Positions 32,886 to 44,582 of a stretch of DNA of 64,000 nt are shown here, piece by piece. The notes beneath the pieces were generated by a model that did not search any database, was not told the DNA's origin, and saw only the letters and a program-made list of their open reading frames with translations. This DNA is from Whalleya microplaca (lineage: Eukaryota > Ascomycota > Sordariomycetes > Xylariales > Xylariaceae): assembly GCA_022497155.1 (NCBI GenBank), contig MU385756.1, positions 360,251 through 424,250 of the forward strand, given 5' to 3'. The translations under genes were made by a program, and so were the position numbers. The stretch's first letter is position 1; each line of letters starts with the position of its first letter.

Positions 32886-34046
32886 CTACGCCAGCCACTT
32901 GTCGAAGTATTCGCATCCCCCGGCCCACACGGGACCGCCCTCCTCGCAGAGTTCGAAGACGGGACACCGGCCGCAGGGCGCCGTCATCAGGCCGTTGCTC
33001 CTGGGCTCCCAGAAGTCGTCGTCGTTGAGCTTGGTGCTGCCGGACGGGTTCTGCTTCGAGATGCGCGCGGCGCGGTAGCCGACCCGGTCGCCCATCCTGA
33101 CCTCCTCGACGCGGTCCTCCCAGACCAGCACGTTGATCAGCTCCTGGACGTGCTCCTGGCGCAGCGGCTGGCCCTTGGCTACCTGAGTGGCTAGGATGTA
33201 GGAGGTGATGTCCTCGGTCGTCGGGTAGGCCGTGTAGCCGGCGGGCAGCGGGATGCGCACGGTCTTGCGGCTCTTAGACGCGGGGACGTGCGCGGGGTCG
33301 TCCTTGGATATGGCGTCGGCGGAGCGTTTCTTGCTCTTGATGGCGGCCTCGGAGGCGGCGCCCCGGATGACGCCCTTCTTGGGCAGCACGGGGCTCAGGC
33401 TTCGCGTACGAGTATTTGCGTTCGCGTTCGCGTTCGCGTTCGCGTTCGCGTTCCGGTCGTGGGTGCTCAGGTAGCTGCCGCGCTCCTTGATGACGCCGAG
33501 CACGACCATCTGCAGGGTCTCGATGAAGGCCTCGTCGAGGAACTGGTCGGTGTACCAGGGCCCGCCGGTGGCGCGGGCGGAGGGCTTGATGTTGGACTTG
33601 ATCCACATCTTCTTGGAGGTGTTCTCGACGGTGGTGAACTGGACGACGAGGCGGCGGGCCTCGAGCTCCTTGAGGGCCTTGCGCAGGGCGTTGTCCTGGA
33701 TGTTGAGGCGGCGCTTGATGTCCTGCTGCCAGGCGCCCTCGGGGCCGGCGGCGTCGATGATCTCGTAGGCCATGATCTGGTCGTCGCTGGTGAGCAGCTT
33801 GTACTTGGCGGCCTCGGGCTCGGGGCGGACGCGCCAGGCCAGGCCGCTCTGGAAGTGGACGGGGGCGAAGAGGTGCTCGTTGGTCAGCAGCTGGATGATC
33901 TGCAGGAGCCGCTTGACGTCCTTGGGGGGCACGACCTCGAGGGCGACCAGGTCGTCCTGGGAGAAGAGCCTGTCGGGATCGCCGCTCGCCGCATCCTCGC
34001 AGGCATTGTAGAGCTGGGTCTTGAGAAGGGAGGTTTCCTCATCCAT
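32886..34046 (-). CDS. RPC34: RNA polymerase III subunit RPC6 (C34)
   Basis: A single exon of 386 aa. It matches the RPC34/C34 family along its length: N-terminal winged helices (residues about 1-150, with YEIIDAAGPEGAWQQDIKRR and LEARRLVVQF), then VENTSKKMWI and GGPWYTDQFLDEAFIE, which contact TFIIIB and help open the promoter in tRNA and 5S transcription. The C-terminus has CGRCPVFELC ... GGCEYFDKWL, a set of cysteines matching the iron-sulfur site known in the human homologue. It acts in the nucleus within the RPC3/RPC6/RPC7 trimer. Unusual is an Asn-Ala repeat (about residues 200-213) encoded by a hexanucleotide tract in the linker between the winged helices and the C-terminal part. Confidence 0.93.
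   Translation of the reverse strand: MDEETSLLKTQLYNACEDAASGDPDRLFSQDDLVALEVVPPKDVKRLLQIIQLLTNEHLFAPVHFQSGLAWRVRPEPEAAKYKLLTSDDQIMAYEIIDAAGPEGAWQQDIKRRLNIQDNALRKALKELEARRLVVQFTTVENTSKKMWIKSNIKPSARATGGPWYTDQFLDEAFIETLQMVVLGVIKERGSYLSTHDRNANANANANANANTRTRSLSPVLPKKGVIRGAASEAAIKSKKRSADAISKDDPAHVPASKSRKTVRIPLPAGYTAYPTTEDITSYILATQVAKGQPLRQEHVQELINVLVWEDRVEEVRMGDRVGYRAARISKQNPSGSTKLNDDDFWEPRSNGLMTAPCGRCPVFELCEEGGPVWAGGCEYFDKWLA
33415..33455. repeat. GCGTTC hexanucleotide microsatellite in the RPC6 coding region
   Basis: Six to seven copies of GCGTTC (minus strand GAACGC) encode alternating Asn-Ala residues in the RPC6 linker. The unit is two codons long, so length changes would keep the frame. Confidence 0.85.
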
Positions 34047-34918
34047 GGCGAGCGAGGGTGGTGATCACGGAAGAGACAACGCTGGTAGTGGTTGTGCTCG
34101 TGCTCGTGTCGCAAAGGCGTTGGAGGAGGTGGTGAGGAAGAGCTGGTACAGGCGGAAGTCGAAGCGTGGCAGGCGGTAGAGCCCGGCGAGGATTCCTAGC
34201 TGGGACGCTTCCATGCGGTGGGAACGGGCGTCATGGAAAAGCAGGAATTGGTAGAGCAGGCGATTAGCATGTGGTGAAGATGTATGGTTTAGTAGGAAGA
34301 TGCAGAAATTGGAGAATCTGCCCCCGCGAAGTTGAAATTCCTTATCGTGGAATGCGATAAGGCCACTCGCAGCTATAGACCCATATAATTAAATTGGCTT
34401 AGGTAACTATCTTGGCGTCGAAGATTGTATGTACCTATTCCGTATGTACGTATGTACGGATTACATAGGTAGGTACATGTATACATGTAGCTCCTCAGCC
34501 CCTCCAACCCCTCCAACCCCTCCAGCCCCTCCAGCCCCTCCAAGCCGTCCTAGAGTCGTCCACTGTGGCTAGGCTCCAGGTATCTCCGTACAATGTATGT
34601 AGGCAGGTAGGTACCTACTGTGTAGCCAATCAGCAGCTGAGTTCCCCCCACCGTATATGGTAGAAAGCTCTCGAATTTCGGCCTCCAAGGCTCTGCCTGG
34701 CTCTGCCTGCGCAACAACGGGACGGGACATGATTTATTACTTTTGTTCTTTTCTTGCCAGCCCCTACAATAGCACCAGAATATCCAGCTTTTAATTCCAG
34801 GTTTTTCTCCAATTTGTGTCGTCGTCTTACAAAAGAAAAGAAATAAAAAGAGTCTGTCTTTGTCTTGCCTGGAATATCACATCCGCCATACACGTGAAAT
34901 ACACGTGAAATACCTACC
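34047..34918. promoter_or_regulatory. Divergent promoter region of RPC6 and STI1, with a minisatellite
   Basis: The 872-bp gap between start codons holds both promoters. A tandem array of the 10-mer CCCTCCAACC/CCCTCCAGCC spans about 34496-34546. GTAC/TACGTA-rich sequence flanks it (about 34430-34490 and 34585-34620). No TATA box is obvious. Confidence 0.6.
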
Positions 34919-36930
34919 ATGTCGTCTGCTGACGAGCTGAAGGCTCTGGGCAACAAGGCTATCGCCGAGAAGAAGTTCGACGATGCCATGTAAGTCGCAT
35001 TTATGTGACCATGGATATTATGACAATTGTGACCTTGGCTAACACACACTTGTTGCTACATAGTGACGCCTTTACCAAAGCCATCGCCATCGACCCCGCC
35101 AACCATGTCCTCTACAGCAACCGATCTGCCGCCTACGCCTCCAAGAAGGACTGGGCCAGTGCTTTGAAGGACGCCGAGAAGACCACCGAGATCAAGCCCG
35201 ACTGGCCTAGGGGATGGGGACGCAAGGGCGCGGCCCTGCACGGTTCCGGCGACCTTCTGGGCGCCAGTGATGCCTACGAGGAGGGCCTCAAGCACGACCC
35301 GAACAATGCCGGCCTGAAGAGCTCGCTTGCCTCGGTCCAGAAGGCCATGGAACATGAAGCTGGTACGCTTCCACCAACCTGTGGCCCAACTTGTGGTCCA
35401 TCTTATGGTCTCTGTTCTGTTTAAGCTAACATCCTTGTGTCAGGAGGTCCCGGCCTAGGAGGTGACCCTTCGGGTGGCATTGGCAAGATGTTCCAGGACC
35501 CGAATCTGCTCCAGAAGCTCATGAACAACCCCAAGACCAGCGGCTACTTCGCCGATCCTTCCTTCATCTCCAAGATCCAAGCCATACAGAACAACCCCCA
35601 GAACACCCAGGACCTGTTCAGCGATCCCCGGATGCTCCAGGTGCTGGGCGTGCTGATGGGCATCGACATGCAGATGGGCATGCCCGGCGAGACCCCGGGT
35701 GCCGGTGCTTCCTCTTCCGGCCCTAGGGAGGCCGACGAGGATGTGGAGATGCCTGACCTCGCCCCGTCGAACTCCCAGCCCACATCCAAGCCCGCGCCAG
35801 CGAAGGCGCCTGAGCCCGAGCCCGAGCCCGAGCCGGAACCCGAGGACGAGGAGGCGCTGGCTAAGAAGCAGGCCAAGGAGGAGGCCGACAAGGAGAAGGC
35901 CTTGGGCACCGAGAACTACAAGAAACGCAACTTCGACGAGGCCATCAAGCACTACACCAAGGCCTGGGAGCTGCACAAGGACATCACCTACCTCAACAAC
36001 CTTGGCGCGGCCTATTTCGAGAAGGGCGACTACCAGGCCTGCATCGATGCCTGCACGAAGGCTATCGAGGAAGGCCGCGTGATCTACGCCGACTTCAAGA
36101 TGATCGCCAAGTCCTACGCCCGTATCGGCACGGCCTACGAGAAGCTGGGCGACCTGGCATCCGCCATCGAAAACTACCAGAAGTCCCTGACCGAGCATCG
36201 AACACCGGACACCGTCAACAAGCTCCGTGCCGCCGAGCGCAAGAAGCTTGAGGACACCAGGAAGTCTTATATCGACCCGGCCAAGGCCGAAGAAGCTCGC
36301 GAAGAGGGGAACAAGAAGTTCAAGGAGCAGGACTTCCCTGGCGCTGTCGCCGCCTACTCCGAGATGGTCAAGCGTTCTCCCGACGACCCTCGAGGGTACA
36401 GCAACCGCGCGGCCGCCTTCGTCAAGCTGTTCGAGTTCCCCAGTGCACTCGAGGACTGCAACACGGCCATCAAGAAGGATCCCAAGTTCATCAGGGCGTA
36501 CATCCGAAAGGCCCAGATCTATTTCGGCATGCGCGAGTACTCGAGGTGCATAGACGCCTGCAACGAGGCCGCGACGGTCGATAACGAGCACCACAACGGC
36601 GTCAACGCCCGGGAGATCGACCAGCAGCAGCAGAAGGCTCTCCAGGCCATGTACTCCGCCCGAGAGAACGAGACGGAGGACCAGACTCGGGATCGACTGA
36701 TGAAGGATCCAGAGGTGAGTAGTAGCACCATCTCGTCTCCCCCCTCTGACATCGATGAGACTAACTTCGCGATTTAGATCATGAGCATCATGCAGGACCC
36801 TGTCATGCAGTCCATTCTCCAGCAGGCTCAGTCGGATCCGGCCGCGCTGCAAGAGCACATGCGTAACCCGAGCGTGCGTGCCAATATCCAGAAACTGATA
36901 GCAGCCGGTGTCATTCGCGTGGGACGGTAA
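34919..36930 (+). CDS. STI1: Hsp70/Hsp90 co-chaperone Sti1 (Hop)
   Basis: Exons 34919-34989, 35064-35362, 35444-36714, 36778-36930, giving 597 aa. The architecture is complete: TPR1 (residues 1-125, ADELKALGNKAIAEKKFDDAI), a first DP domain (MFQDPNLLQKLMNNPKT), an acidic linker of repeated Pro-Glu, TPR2A (TENYKKRNFDEAIKHYTKAW), TPR2B (REEGNKKFKEQDFPGAVAAYS) and the last DP domain (SIMQDPVMQSILQQAQSDP). Sti1 binds the EEVD tails of Hsp70 and Hsp90 and hands clients from one to the other in the cytosol. A final 51-codon exon is needed to complete the last DP domain; without it the frame would read on into the intron. Confidence 0.95.
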
Positions 36931-37520
36931 GCTTGGGGTCTTTAACATTCGATGTGGGGGGGACTGATGATATCTATCCTGGCTGCCCATCCTGCTAATG
37001 TGTGCAACAATGGAGCGTTCGACGTAGGGGGCCTGTCGTTATGAGCTGTATTCTAGTTTTGAGGTTCGTGACACTGGCGTTGAAAATCGCATAGGTGAAC
37101 TGGCTAATGAGCATATAATGAATTCACGATATAAGAACGCAGATGATCTCTGTATTGCAAGCCTCGCTTTAGGGGTTCATAGTCTCGTGAGTGCATGAAT
37201 ACTATCCGAACTGACAAGTTCAATTGTTTCTATTCATCTGTTCGTTATATCGGGCTGAGGTGTGTTTTCATATGTAATATTAAATTAGGTGTTTGAGGGA
37301 CGCTATCGGGCGCATAATGTCCTCTAGGCTCATCCAGTCGCCCACTACGCTTCCTCGCTGAGAATAGCCAGAATGTAGTCGTAAATTACGTAGGCTATCT
37401 TGACTTTGATCTGCAATGTCTAGGGAAGCTGGTGAAAGGGCTTCTATTCTGGACCTCAAATGTGTTGTTATCTTGTCCTATCTTCTCTTCGTATCCTCGG
37501 TATCATCCGTAAAATTTCGC
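36931..37520. other. Spacer between converging STI1 and Zn2Cys6 genes
   Basis: About 0.6 kb with two 3' ends. No gene or repeat recognised. Confidence 0.5.
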
Positions 37521-39476
37521 TCACACAGGCAATGCTCGATGGCCTAGTACGTTGAAACAAGCAGCCATATCCCACGTCTCTGGATCAATACATCCGTTTT
37601 GCCGGTGGCCCCAGACGCTTTGCATGATACCAAGAGCCTCCTTAATAGTACCAAAGACTTGCATGGCCCCTATGTCGTTGACAAGGCCGAGAAAGAACTG
37701 CTCCTGTTCCGGCTGAGCCAGGCACCCCGTCACCGCAAAGGGCCAAACTAGCGTCCGCAGACACAGCGGCGAAGGCATGATGCTGAAGAGGGCTATGGTC
37801 GCTTGCACCCCGGCCTGGATGCACGGGTTTTCGGGCTGGAGTCCCGAGATCACAGTAGCGAGGTACGTCATGGCGGCTTGCGCCCAGATCTTCGTATGTA
37901 GCGCAAGACTGGCCCTCGCGTGGAACTCCGAATTCGCCAGGACCTCAACGCCGAGACCTGAGACCGGGAGATGCGGTGCCTGCGCCGACGGGTCGAATAT
38001 GGCGTGCATGTTCTCCATAGGAACGGCATCGAGATTCGAGATGCCTTCGCGCAGTTTCGATCCCACCGACTCACCCCGTTTCGTAAGCTCGACGGTGTCG
38101 AGTGAATTACTAGCTCTCCTATCCTTCTTCCAGGCGTCCAAGGCGGCAATCTCGCCGATGAGCAGGATAGCCCAGTTGTAACAGCCAACGTACTCTTCAA
38201 GCCGCAAGAGAGGCGCTTCGCCCTGTAGGAGCTCCTCATGGTACCCTCGCAGCTTCGGCGGGCTTGCGGTCGCCGTAGCCGCTATGATGTCGACCCATAG
38301 CAGATGCGCTGTGTAGAAGCGATAGGCGGACTGGTCGCAGCTCCACGGATGCCGCTGCTGGCCAAATGTCGACTCCAAATTCGGCACGCCCAGCTTCCGG
38401 AGGATCGAGTACCACGGCTTCTCGGAGTCGGTTGCGTGGTTCGCCAAGAGCTGGCTGAACAGGACGGTGGCAGCATCGAAATGCACTTGCCAGTTCTCCG
38501 TGTTAGCGATGGCCACCTCGAACTCGAGCATCTGTATAATGCTCTCTAGGCAGCGGACGCTCTCATCAAAGGCGCTGGCGACTCCGCGTGCGTTGAGGTT
38601 GCTCATATCCCGCTGTAGTGCTCTGATAGACAGCTCTTGCTGTATCTGCAACTCCCCCCAGTTTGCCTTCTTGCAGGCATTGTGATTACCATGTGCGCTA
38701 TCTAGTATGACGGAGTAGAAATACGACGCGAGTGATAGCGCCGTATGGAATAGCGCCTTATTCTTCATGAGAACTACTAGCATCCAGCCGCGACTCGCCT
38801 CCAGCAGACACGGCCGGTAGAACGGGAACAGAAAAGGTACGACGTAGTCAAGATAGATCATGATGAAGGTGATTTCGTTTTCGGACTTCTCACCCGGGAA
38901 CGTCGCCAAGGAACGGATAGCCATCGTTTTCTCTAAACTTATCGGCTCTGTCCCGGTTTGCGAAGTCGCTGGCGATCCTAACGTGGATGTGTGCAACGTA
39001 ACATTAGTAGTCGTTGCAGCAGCATCGTTTTGGGAAGACAGGACGCTCATCGGCGTCGCTTCCGATGACGAGCTTCCGTTCGTGTCTCTATCTGCACTAG
39101 AATCCAACACGGCTTTCTGCGCAAGACCGCGGGAGAGTCCACGATCGACGTCCCGGGGCGGCTGAAGGTGCTGTCGTCCTCGTGTCTGAGGAGCAACAAC
39201 ATCGACGTCAAGCTCAGAAGCTGGTACGTCTTGGGCCCACCTTCGTTCGCGCCTCTCGCTGGCTTTTGATTTCACCATGGCCTTGAGCCCGTCGGCCATC
39301 TGCTTCTCGCGGCGGCCGCCGTCCATCCACTCTGGCTTCTTGTCGCTGTAATGGCATGAGATCTCAAGCGCATCGCAGATGGAACACACGGGTCTCCGCT
39401 CGTCGCATTTCTTGCGCCGCAGCCGACAAGTCCAACAGCCTTGGGAGCTGCGGATCTTGACGGATCCCATCGCCAT
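37521..39476 (-). CDS. Zn2Cys6 transcription factor (Fungal_trans_2-like)
   Basis: Uninterrupted frame of 651 aa. The zinc cluster is at residues about 14-42: CWTCRLRRKKCDERRPVCSIC ends before ALEISCHY. It is followed by KPEWMDGG, a hallmark of one widespread fungal subfamily. The middle is low-complexity (about 70-165). From about 180 comes a helical regulatory region of the Fungal_trans_2 type (LDYVVPFLFPFYRPC, WGELQIQQELSIRALQRDM and the closing SVWGHRQNG). The protein is nuclear; its targets are unknown. No metabolic cluster surrounds it, so it is probably a stand-alone regulator. The start is the first of two close Met codons (MAMG). Confidence 0.88.
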   Translation of the reverse strand: MAMGSVKIRSSQGCWTCRLRRKKCDERRPVCSICDALEISCHYSDKKPEWMDGGRREKQMADGLKAMVKSKASERRERRWAQDVPASELDVDVVAPQTRGRQHLQPPRDVDRGLSRGLAQKAVLDSSADRDTNGSSSSEATPMSVLSSQNDAAATTTNVTLHTSTLGSPATSQTGTEPISLEKTMAIRSLATFPGEKSENEITFIMIYLDYVVPFLFPFYRPCLLEASRGWMLVVLMKNKALFHTALSLASYFYSVILDSAHGNHNACKKANWGELQIQQELSIRALQRDMSNLNARGVASAFDESVRCLESIIQMLEFEVAIANTENWQVHFDAATVLFSQLLANHATDSEKPWYSILRKLGVPNLESTFGQQRHPWSCDQSAYRFYTAHLLWVDIIAATATASPPKLRGYHEELLQGEAPLLRLEEYVGCYNWAILLIGEIAALDAWKKDRRASNSLDTVELTKRGESVGSKLREGISNLDAVPMENMHAIFDPSAQAPHLPVSGLGVEVLANSEFHARASLALHTKIWAQAAMTYLATVISGLQPENPCIQAGVQATIALFSIMPSPLCLRTLVWPFAVTGCLAQPEQEQFFLGLVNDIGAMQVFGTIKEALGIMQSVWGHRQNGCIDPETWDMAACFNVLGHRALPV

Positions 39477-40320
39477 CGCTGTTTTTATTATTTAGTTGGC
39501 CGTGTCAACCCTCAGCCATTCACTATCTCAAAATATCAACCATTGCCGCATACATAATCTGCGGAATCTCGCTCGCTAGACTACGGTTCGTGGGTCTCAT
39601 AAAACTACCACTGACTTGCAGTGCATTCTAGATCAATACGCGGGCGTCATCAGACTATTATCAGCTTAGAGAGGTCTGTTTTGGGAGTGGGTGGATGGGT
39701 GATGAGATCTGACATCTGCCAGCCACAATGGGCGATTATCTGTCATTTCGCTGCGGGTAGAGGCAGGGGTTTGAATGACTCGTGGCCAATCAAGCAATGT
39801 CGTCCGCCGCCTAGAGTCAAGGGAAACAATTTCTGCCAACGTGCGCAGGGGACGTCAGAATACTGAAGACAACAACGAAGTAGCCAGTCATCCATAGCTC
39901 AAGCGACGTATATATGGTCAACAGACTACGAGCAATCCATCGCATTAAGCATGATAATATACAAGAGAAAGAATATTCATATAATACACAGTAATAAGTC
40001 CTAGTCCTACCCAGCCCTTGTGTATCCTCACGGCATTTGCCTCCAGCCCTATCCAACTCAAACTACCCTGTAAGGTCGAGTGTCTTGGTGTCTGAATCCA
40101 GTCCAAAATACCACTCTCGAACCTTCCACGGCATAGTCTTGTCGCTATATGTATATGGAGGTCTCGCTGGCCAAAAGGTCGAAACTCAGGTCATCCACAA
40201 CAGCCGGTGGCATCGTGCGTGGCAGCGCCGCCTGTCCCGCTGTCATTTCTATCATGTGAATAACCATCAGCTACTCCATCGTCATGTACGCATATCAGCT
40301 AAGACATATCAGGGTCTTAC
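39477..40320. other. Spacer between the regulator and the copper transporter
   Basis: Promoter of the Zn2Cys6 gene and 3' end of the Ctr gene. No further gene is seen. Confidence 0.45.
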
Positions 40321-41036
40321 TCACCGCGGACCGATACGTTCCCACTGGAAGATGAACGACCCAATGAAAGCCCCAATGATCATGCAGATGATAATGTACC
40401 CATTGTAGTACATCGCAAGCAGCATCATCCAATATGCAAGAGCAAACTGAAGCGTATGTAGCAATGCCCGCACTATCTGCTGCGGAATGTTTGGTCGAAA
40501 TGCTGCGGTTGGGATGGCAGCATGATCGCACTTAGCGATCAGTGATCCGTCCGCCGTCTCGGGAGCGTTATTGGATGCGGTTGTCGCGAAAGTAACGGTC
40601 TTCTGGCGTTGACGGATGAGGTGTCTATCGTACGTCTTGGCTGTGCGCCGAAGCATTTCGAGTAGAATGGCGAGCAGGATCACACCGATGCACAGCCCTG
40701 CAAACCCACCTCTCGATTTGATCTGCCACGACTCCGAAAGAAAACATGCGTCTATGGTCTCCCAATTCCAGAGCATCTAGTATCATGTATCAGCCAAAAT
40801 ACGGATGAACCAGCAGGCCCCAAGGATGGGAGCGGTCGTCTTACCGAGACCTTACAAGTTCCGATGTCCGGCGCCATCGCCATACCGGCCATCTGATCCA
40901 TACCGGCCATTCCATCTGATTCTGCGCTAGGAGTCGGCTGCAATGTGGGTGGTGTGAAAGCGAAGGTCGAATGCGACGTCGTTATCGTGGGTACCGAACC
41001 AGTGGCCGTAGCCATCGTGCTTGACGTTCCATCCAT
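40321..41036 (-). CDS. Ctr-family copper transporter
   Basis: Exons 41036-40845 and 40776-40321, giving 215 aa. It imports Cu(I) as a trimer across the plasma or vacuolar membrane. The N-terminal half is Thr/Pro/Met-rich with MAGMDQMAGMAM, the metal-binding methionine motif. Then come MLWNWETIDACFLS before TM1, a cytosolic loop, TM2 with the selectivity motif MxxxM (MLLAM) and TM3 with GxxxG (GAFIG). Length and order fit Ctr proteins with three membrane spans. The frame ends shortly after TM3 (WERIGPR). The stop overlaps a GTGAGT donor-like sequence, so a short extra exon with the usual Cys tail is possible but was not found. No copper-responsive TTTGCTC element is visible upstream. Confidence 0.92.
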
Positions 41037-43123
41037 AGCTTACTGGGTGCCAGATTGTTGGGAGCAGAGAGATCTCTCTGGGTTCCCAAGTAGAGCAGTA
41101 CAGCGGCAGCTAAATGCACCGAATGCGGCGTATAAGGATGCCATCAGTGAAGGCTGAACTATGATACCTCGATAGACGCCTCTTTGTCCTGCTCTACGGA
41201 TGATGGCTACCGAGAACAAAGACCCGGAGGCGCTTGGCGTGATACGTCGTCAAGTCCAAGCTCGAGAATGTCGGGAGTTGAAAGAACCGTGGGATTCTAG
41301 ACAATAGGTGTTTCCCGATTCAAGAACTGTGCAATGCCTACTTTGAGCAAGAAGAAGGGATGGCATTAACAAAGATGTCCTTGCAATTGGACGAAGGGCA
41401 GGATTTCCCGAGGCTATTTTAATCCACAGAAAGAGCAGCCAGCCATCAGTAGAAAGAAGAAGGCTATAAGCGCTTTCTCAGACAAATAAAGTACCTAGTC
41501 TACCTCTCACCAGACTACCTCAAGATAATGGCAGTCTAGATGTGCCGTGGTGTTGCTTTATGCTATGTGGTCTCATGTGATCAGAACGCCACACGGTCCA
41601 AACCCGTAACTCGTATAATCTATCGAATATGTCAAATTCACACAAGACCCCTTCGACCTAGCGAAGCAGCATGAAACTCTTTGACTAATGATTTCATTGA
41701 CCCAACTTTCAATATAGGTAAATACTATTGTCACATATTCAAAGGCCGTTGGAAATCGGGTTGGCCTCAGAACATGATGTCTTTGGGAAAAGCTGGGGTT
41801 TTCTTGCAGCTATCATGATGACTCCAGCGGATCATGCAAGTTGTCATGTCTTGGACTCTTGGAAGGCTCTGCAATAGCGATTGGCCCAAATTGAACTCTG
41901 TAGGTTTAGCCATGGAGATCATGACTTGAACCAGTGATTGTTGCTGGGTGCATTCTCATTCACATCAGATTCGCGTCGGAGGTGTTCAAAGAAACGATCC
42001 CAGAACGTACATGTAGATACATGTACTCTTATTATTACTTGATGTCACAGCTCCGAGGCTTCAGGGGCTCCAGAGGCTCTGTGTGGTGATGGTCCGTGCC
42101 CTTTACCTTACAAGTAAAGCCGGGAATTTGTTACTGAGCAGGTATCGGATAGCAAGAGGCCAGGAATAGGTGTATTAAAGGATGATGGTGAACTAAATGG
42201 AGCCAGCCTAATTTTCCCTTTTTGTGTGCCGAACGCTTTGACCACCTCACACTACCTAGTCGCACCCAGTTCTCCATTGTCAATACAACACCTACCCACT
42301 TTAGCTGCGAAAGCTTGCTTATTAGCTTAACGCGTACACATATGCTGAGTGCCCTTCCTTAGATCTTGCCATGACCAATTTGAGACCTACTCCAGTGTAG
42401 ATGAAGTTCTTTCGCGACTACTGTTGGTATTGAACTACTACGTAGTATACAGCACTACTGCAAAAACGAAGGGGCTGAGGGGTTGCTGGTATGTACGCAT
42501 ACGCAGTACTATGCATGTACGATAGATTCTCCTCGTTTTCTCCACGTGGGGAGCGGACTGGAGAATACGTGGAGAATGGGTAGGGGGAACGGCCCTGTTT
42601 TGGAGTACTTATATGCTTACTACCAAGGTACGTATGGACTGTAATAAGTAACTTAAATAACTCATTGCTACACGTCATCGGACTGCCAATAATATTACAT
42701 ATCGGGGGAGAAGATAGCGAGCCCATACCGCCCGCGGGGTATGCTGGGTGTCGTATATCATAACCATCCCAGCCGTCCCAGCAAAATGATAGCTCCCCGC
42801 CTAACAAGGCCTACGAGAAAGAACTTCTATCATGCTGTCTCCAGGTTCGGTAGATTTCGATTCTCGGGGTAAACTTGATAACTTGGTAGCTTGGCGCGGG
42901 GACCGACCCATTGATCCGCAGGACATACATGTAGACCTCTAAGTTCGCGCAATGATAGCCCTAAGTTATTAGGCTCTCTGCGTATCCATTGACGCACTAG
43001 GTTAGAAGCACGGTGTTTCCGCTCAGATATAATTATCAGGGCTCGGTGTTGTGGCAGAAAATGGTCTCCTGGCACTGATTTGTATATCCCTATGATCGTT
43101 GTCCGGATATCTCGTTCATCGCC
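41037..43123. other. 2.1-kb intergenic region
   Basis: Promoters of the copper transporter and, at the right, of the GH28 gene. A GTAC/TACGTA-rich patch lies at about 42430-42640. No coding region or RNA is recognised. Confidence 0.45.
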
Positions 43124-44582
43124 ATGTTTGCGCGACTGATCACGGCATTCTTCATCCAGGCGGCATTTGGGGGGAAATACCCTAACTCCCCCTCAAGTAA
43201 CACATGTACTGTCGAGCTCCCACAGAACGGGTGTGACGCCGCCCCGGCCATTATTGAGGCCTTCCGCCGTTGCGGCCATAACCCGCCAGAAAGCCGGGGC
43301 AAGGTTGTCTTTCGGAATGAGACGTACACTGTCAAGAGCGTCCTCAACACGACCGGCCTCAGCAATGTAGACATTGACTTGCAAGGAACATTGCTATGGG
43401 ATACCAACATAGATTACTGGCTCAATCACTCGCTGCCTGTCGGCTACCAGAACCAAACGAGCGCATGGCTCTTTGGCGGCGACAACCTCAGCTGGACTGG
43501 GCACGGCTATGGAACGCTAGATGGCAACGGCCAGGTCTGGTATGACTTTGTAAATGGGACGAACAACTACGCCGGCCGCCCGCACCAAATTACTATTACC
43601 GGCTCTCGCGATAGTGTTTTCGAGGGTATCCGCTTTGTGCAAAGCCAGATGTGGTGAGTTTATGGCCGATGAGGCGGAGGTATCGCCGTAAAGTCGCAGA
43701 GTTGACGAAGGACAGGACCATGACTATCATCCACTCGGAAAACATCCTCCTGGAGAACATATACGTAAACAGCACCGATACCAAGCAGCCTGTCGGGTTT
43801 GAATTTTCTTCCCTCAATGTGAGTTACGCCCGATCTGTTACCCTTTTCGGTTTGTTTTTTTCTTTCTTTTTTTTTTTTTTTACCAATCGGCATGTGCGCA
43901 ATTGGCAGACTGTTGACCCCGCCGCTGGCAGACGGATGGCGCCGATACTATCTACGCCAACAACATCACTTTCCGTGGCTGGATTGTAGACAACGGCGAT
44001 GACTCCATCGCGATGAAAGCAAACTCAACCAATATCCTGATCGAAGACTGCAAATTCTACACAGGCCTCGGGGTTGCCATTGGCAGCATCGGCCAATACG
44101 AAAACAGATTCGAGTACATTGAGAACGTCACTGCGCGGAATATCGAGATCACCAACATGCGTTACGGCGCCTATGTGAAAACCTGGACAGGAGTCTCAAC
44201 CGGCTACCCACCCAACGGCGGCGGCGGCGGTCTTGGATACGCCTCCAATATTCTATTTTCCAACTTTACCTTGCACAACGTTACTGGTATATTTGCGGTT
44301 ACGCAGTGTACCAGCTACAACAGCGCAACCGGCAATTGCGATACCTCTAAGTTTAACATTCGCAACTTGCGGCTTGAGGGTTGGTCCGGAGATGGAGTTA
44401 GCGATGTCGTTGCAAGCCTGCAATGCAGTGCTGCAAGCCCATGTCCCGGTATCGAGATCGAGGATATCAATATCTTGGATACAGTGAATAACACAGCCCC
44501 GGCAAACTATCTGTGCGATAATGTAGTCGTCCCCACGGGTTTCCAATGCACTGGGCTGCCATGGGAGGAAAATAATAGGTGA
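43124..44582 (+). CDS. Secreted glycoside hydrolase family 28 (pectinase-like)
   Basis: Exons 43124-43653, 43716-43818, 43932-44582, giving 427 aa. It starts with a short signal peptide (MFARLITAFFIQAAFG) and contains many N-glycosylation sites, so it is secreted. The right-handed beta-helix of GH28 is clear: LDGNGQVWYD, GIRFVQSQMW, NTDGAD created exactly at the second splice junction, and NGDDSIAMK with the catalytic aspartates. The usual GHG motif reads GLG (GLGVAIGSIG) and the RIK motif is replaced by YVKTW. These changes occur in exo-acting or rhamnogalacturonan-type members, so the pectin substrate is uncertain. The second intron (43819-43931) holds a poly-T tract. Confidence 0.88.

Noticed and set aside
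33288..34064. 258-codon plus-strand frame opposite RPC6
   Set aside because: Antisense shadow of RPC6, of low-complexity Gly/Leu/Val composition.
35455..36990. 511-codon open frame on the minus strand opposite STI1
   Set aside because: It is a GC-rich mirror of the STI1 coding exons, Leu/Val/Gly-biased and without motifs. The plus-strand protein is unambiguous.
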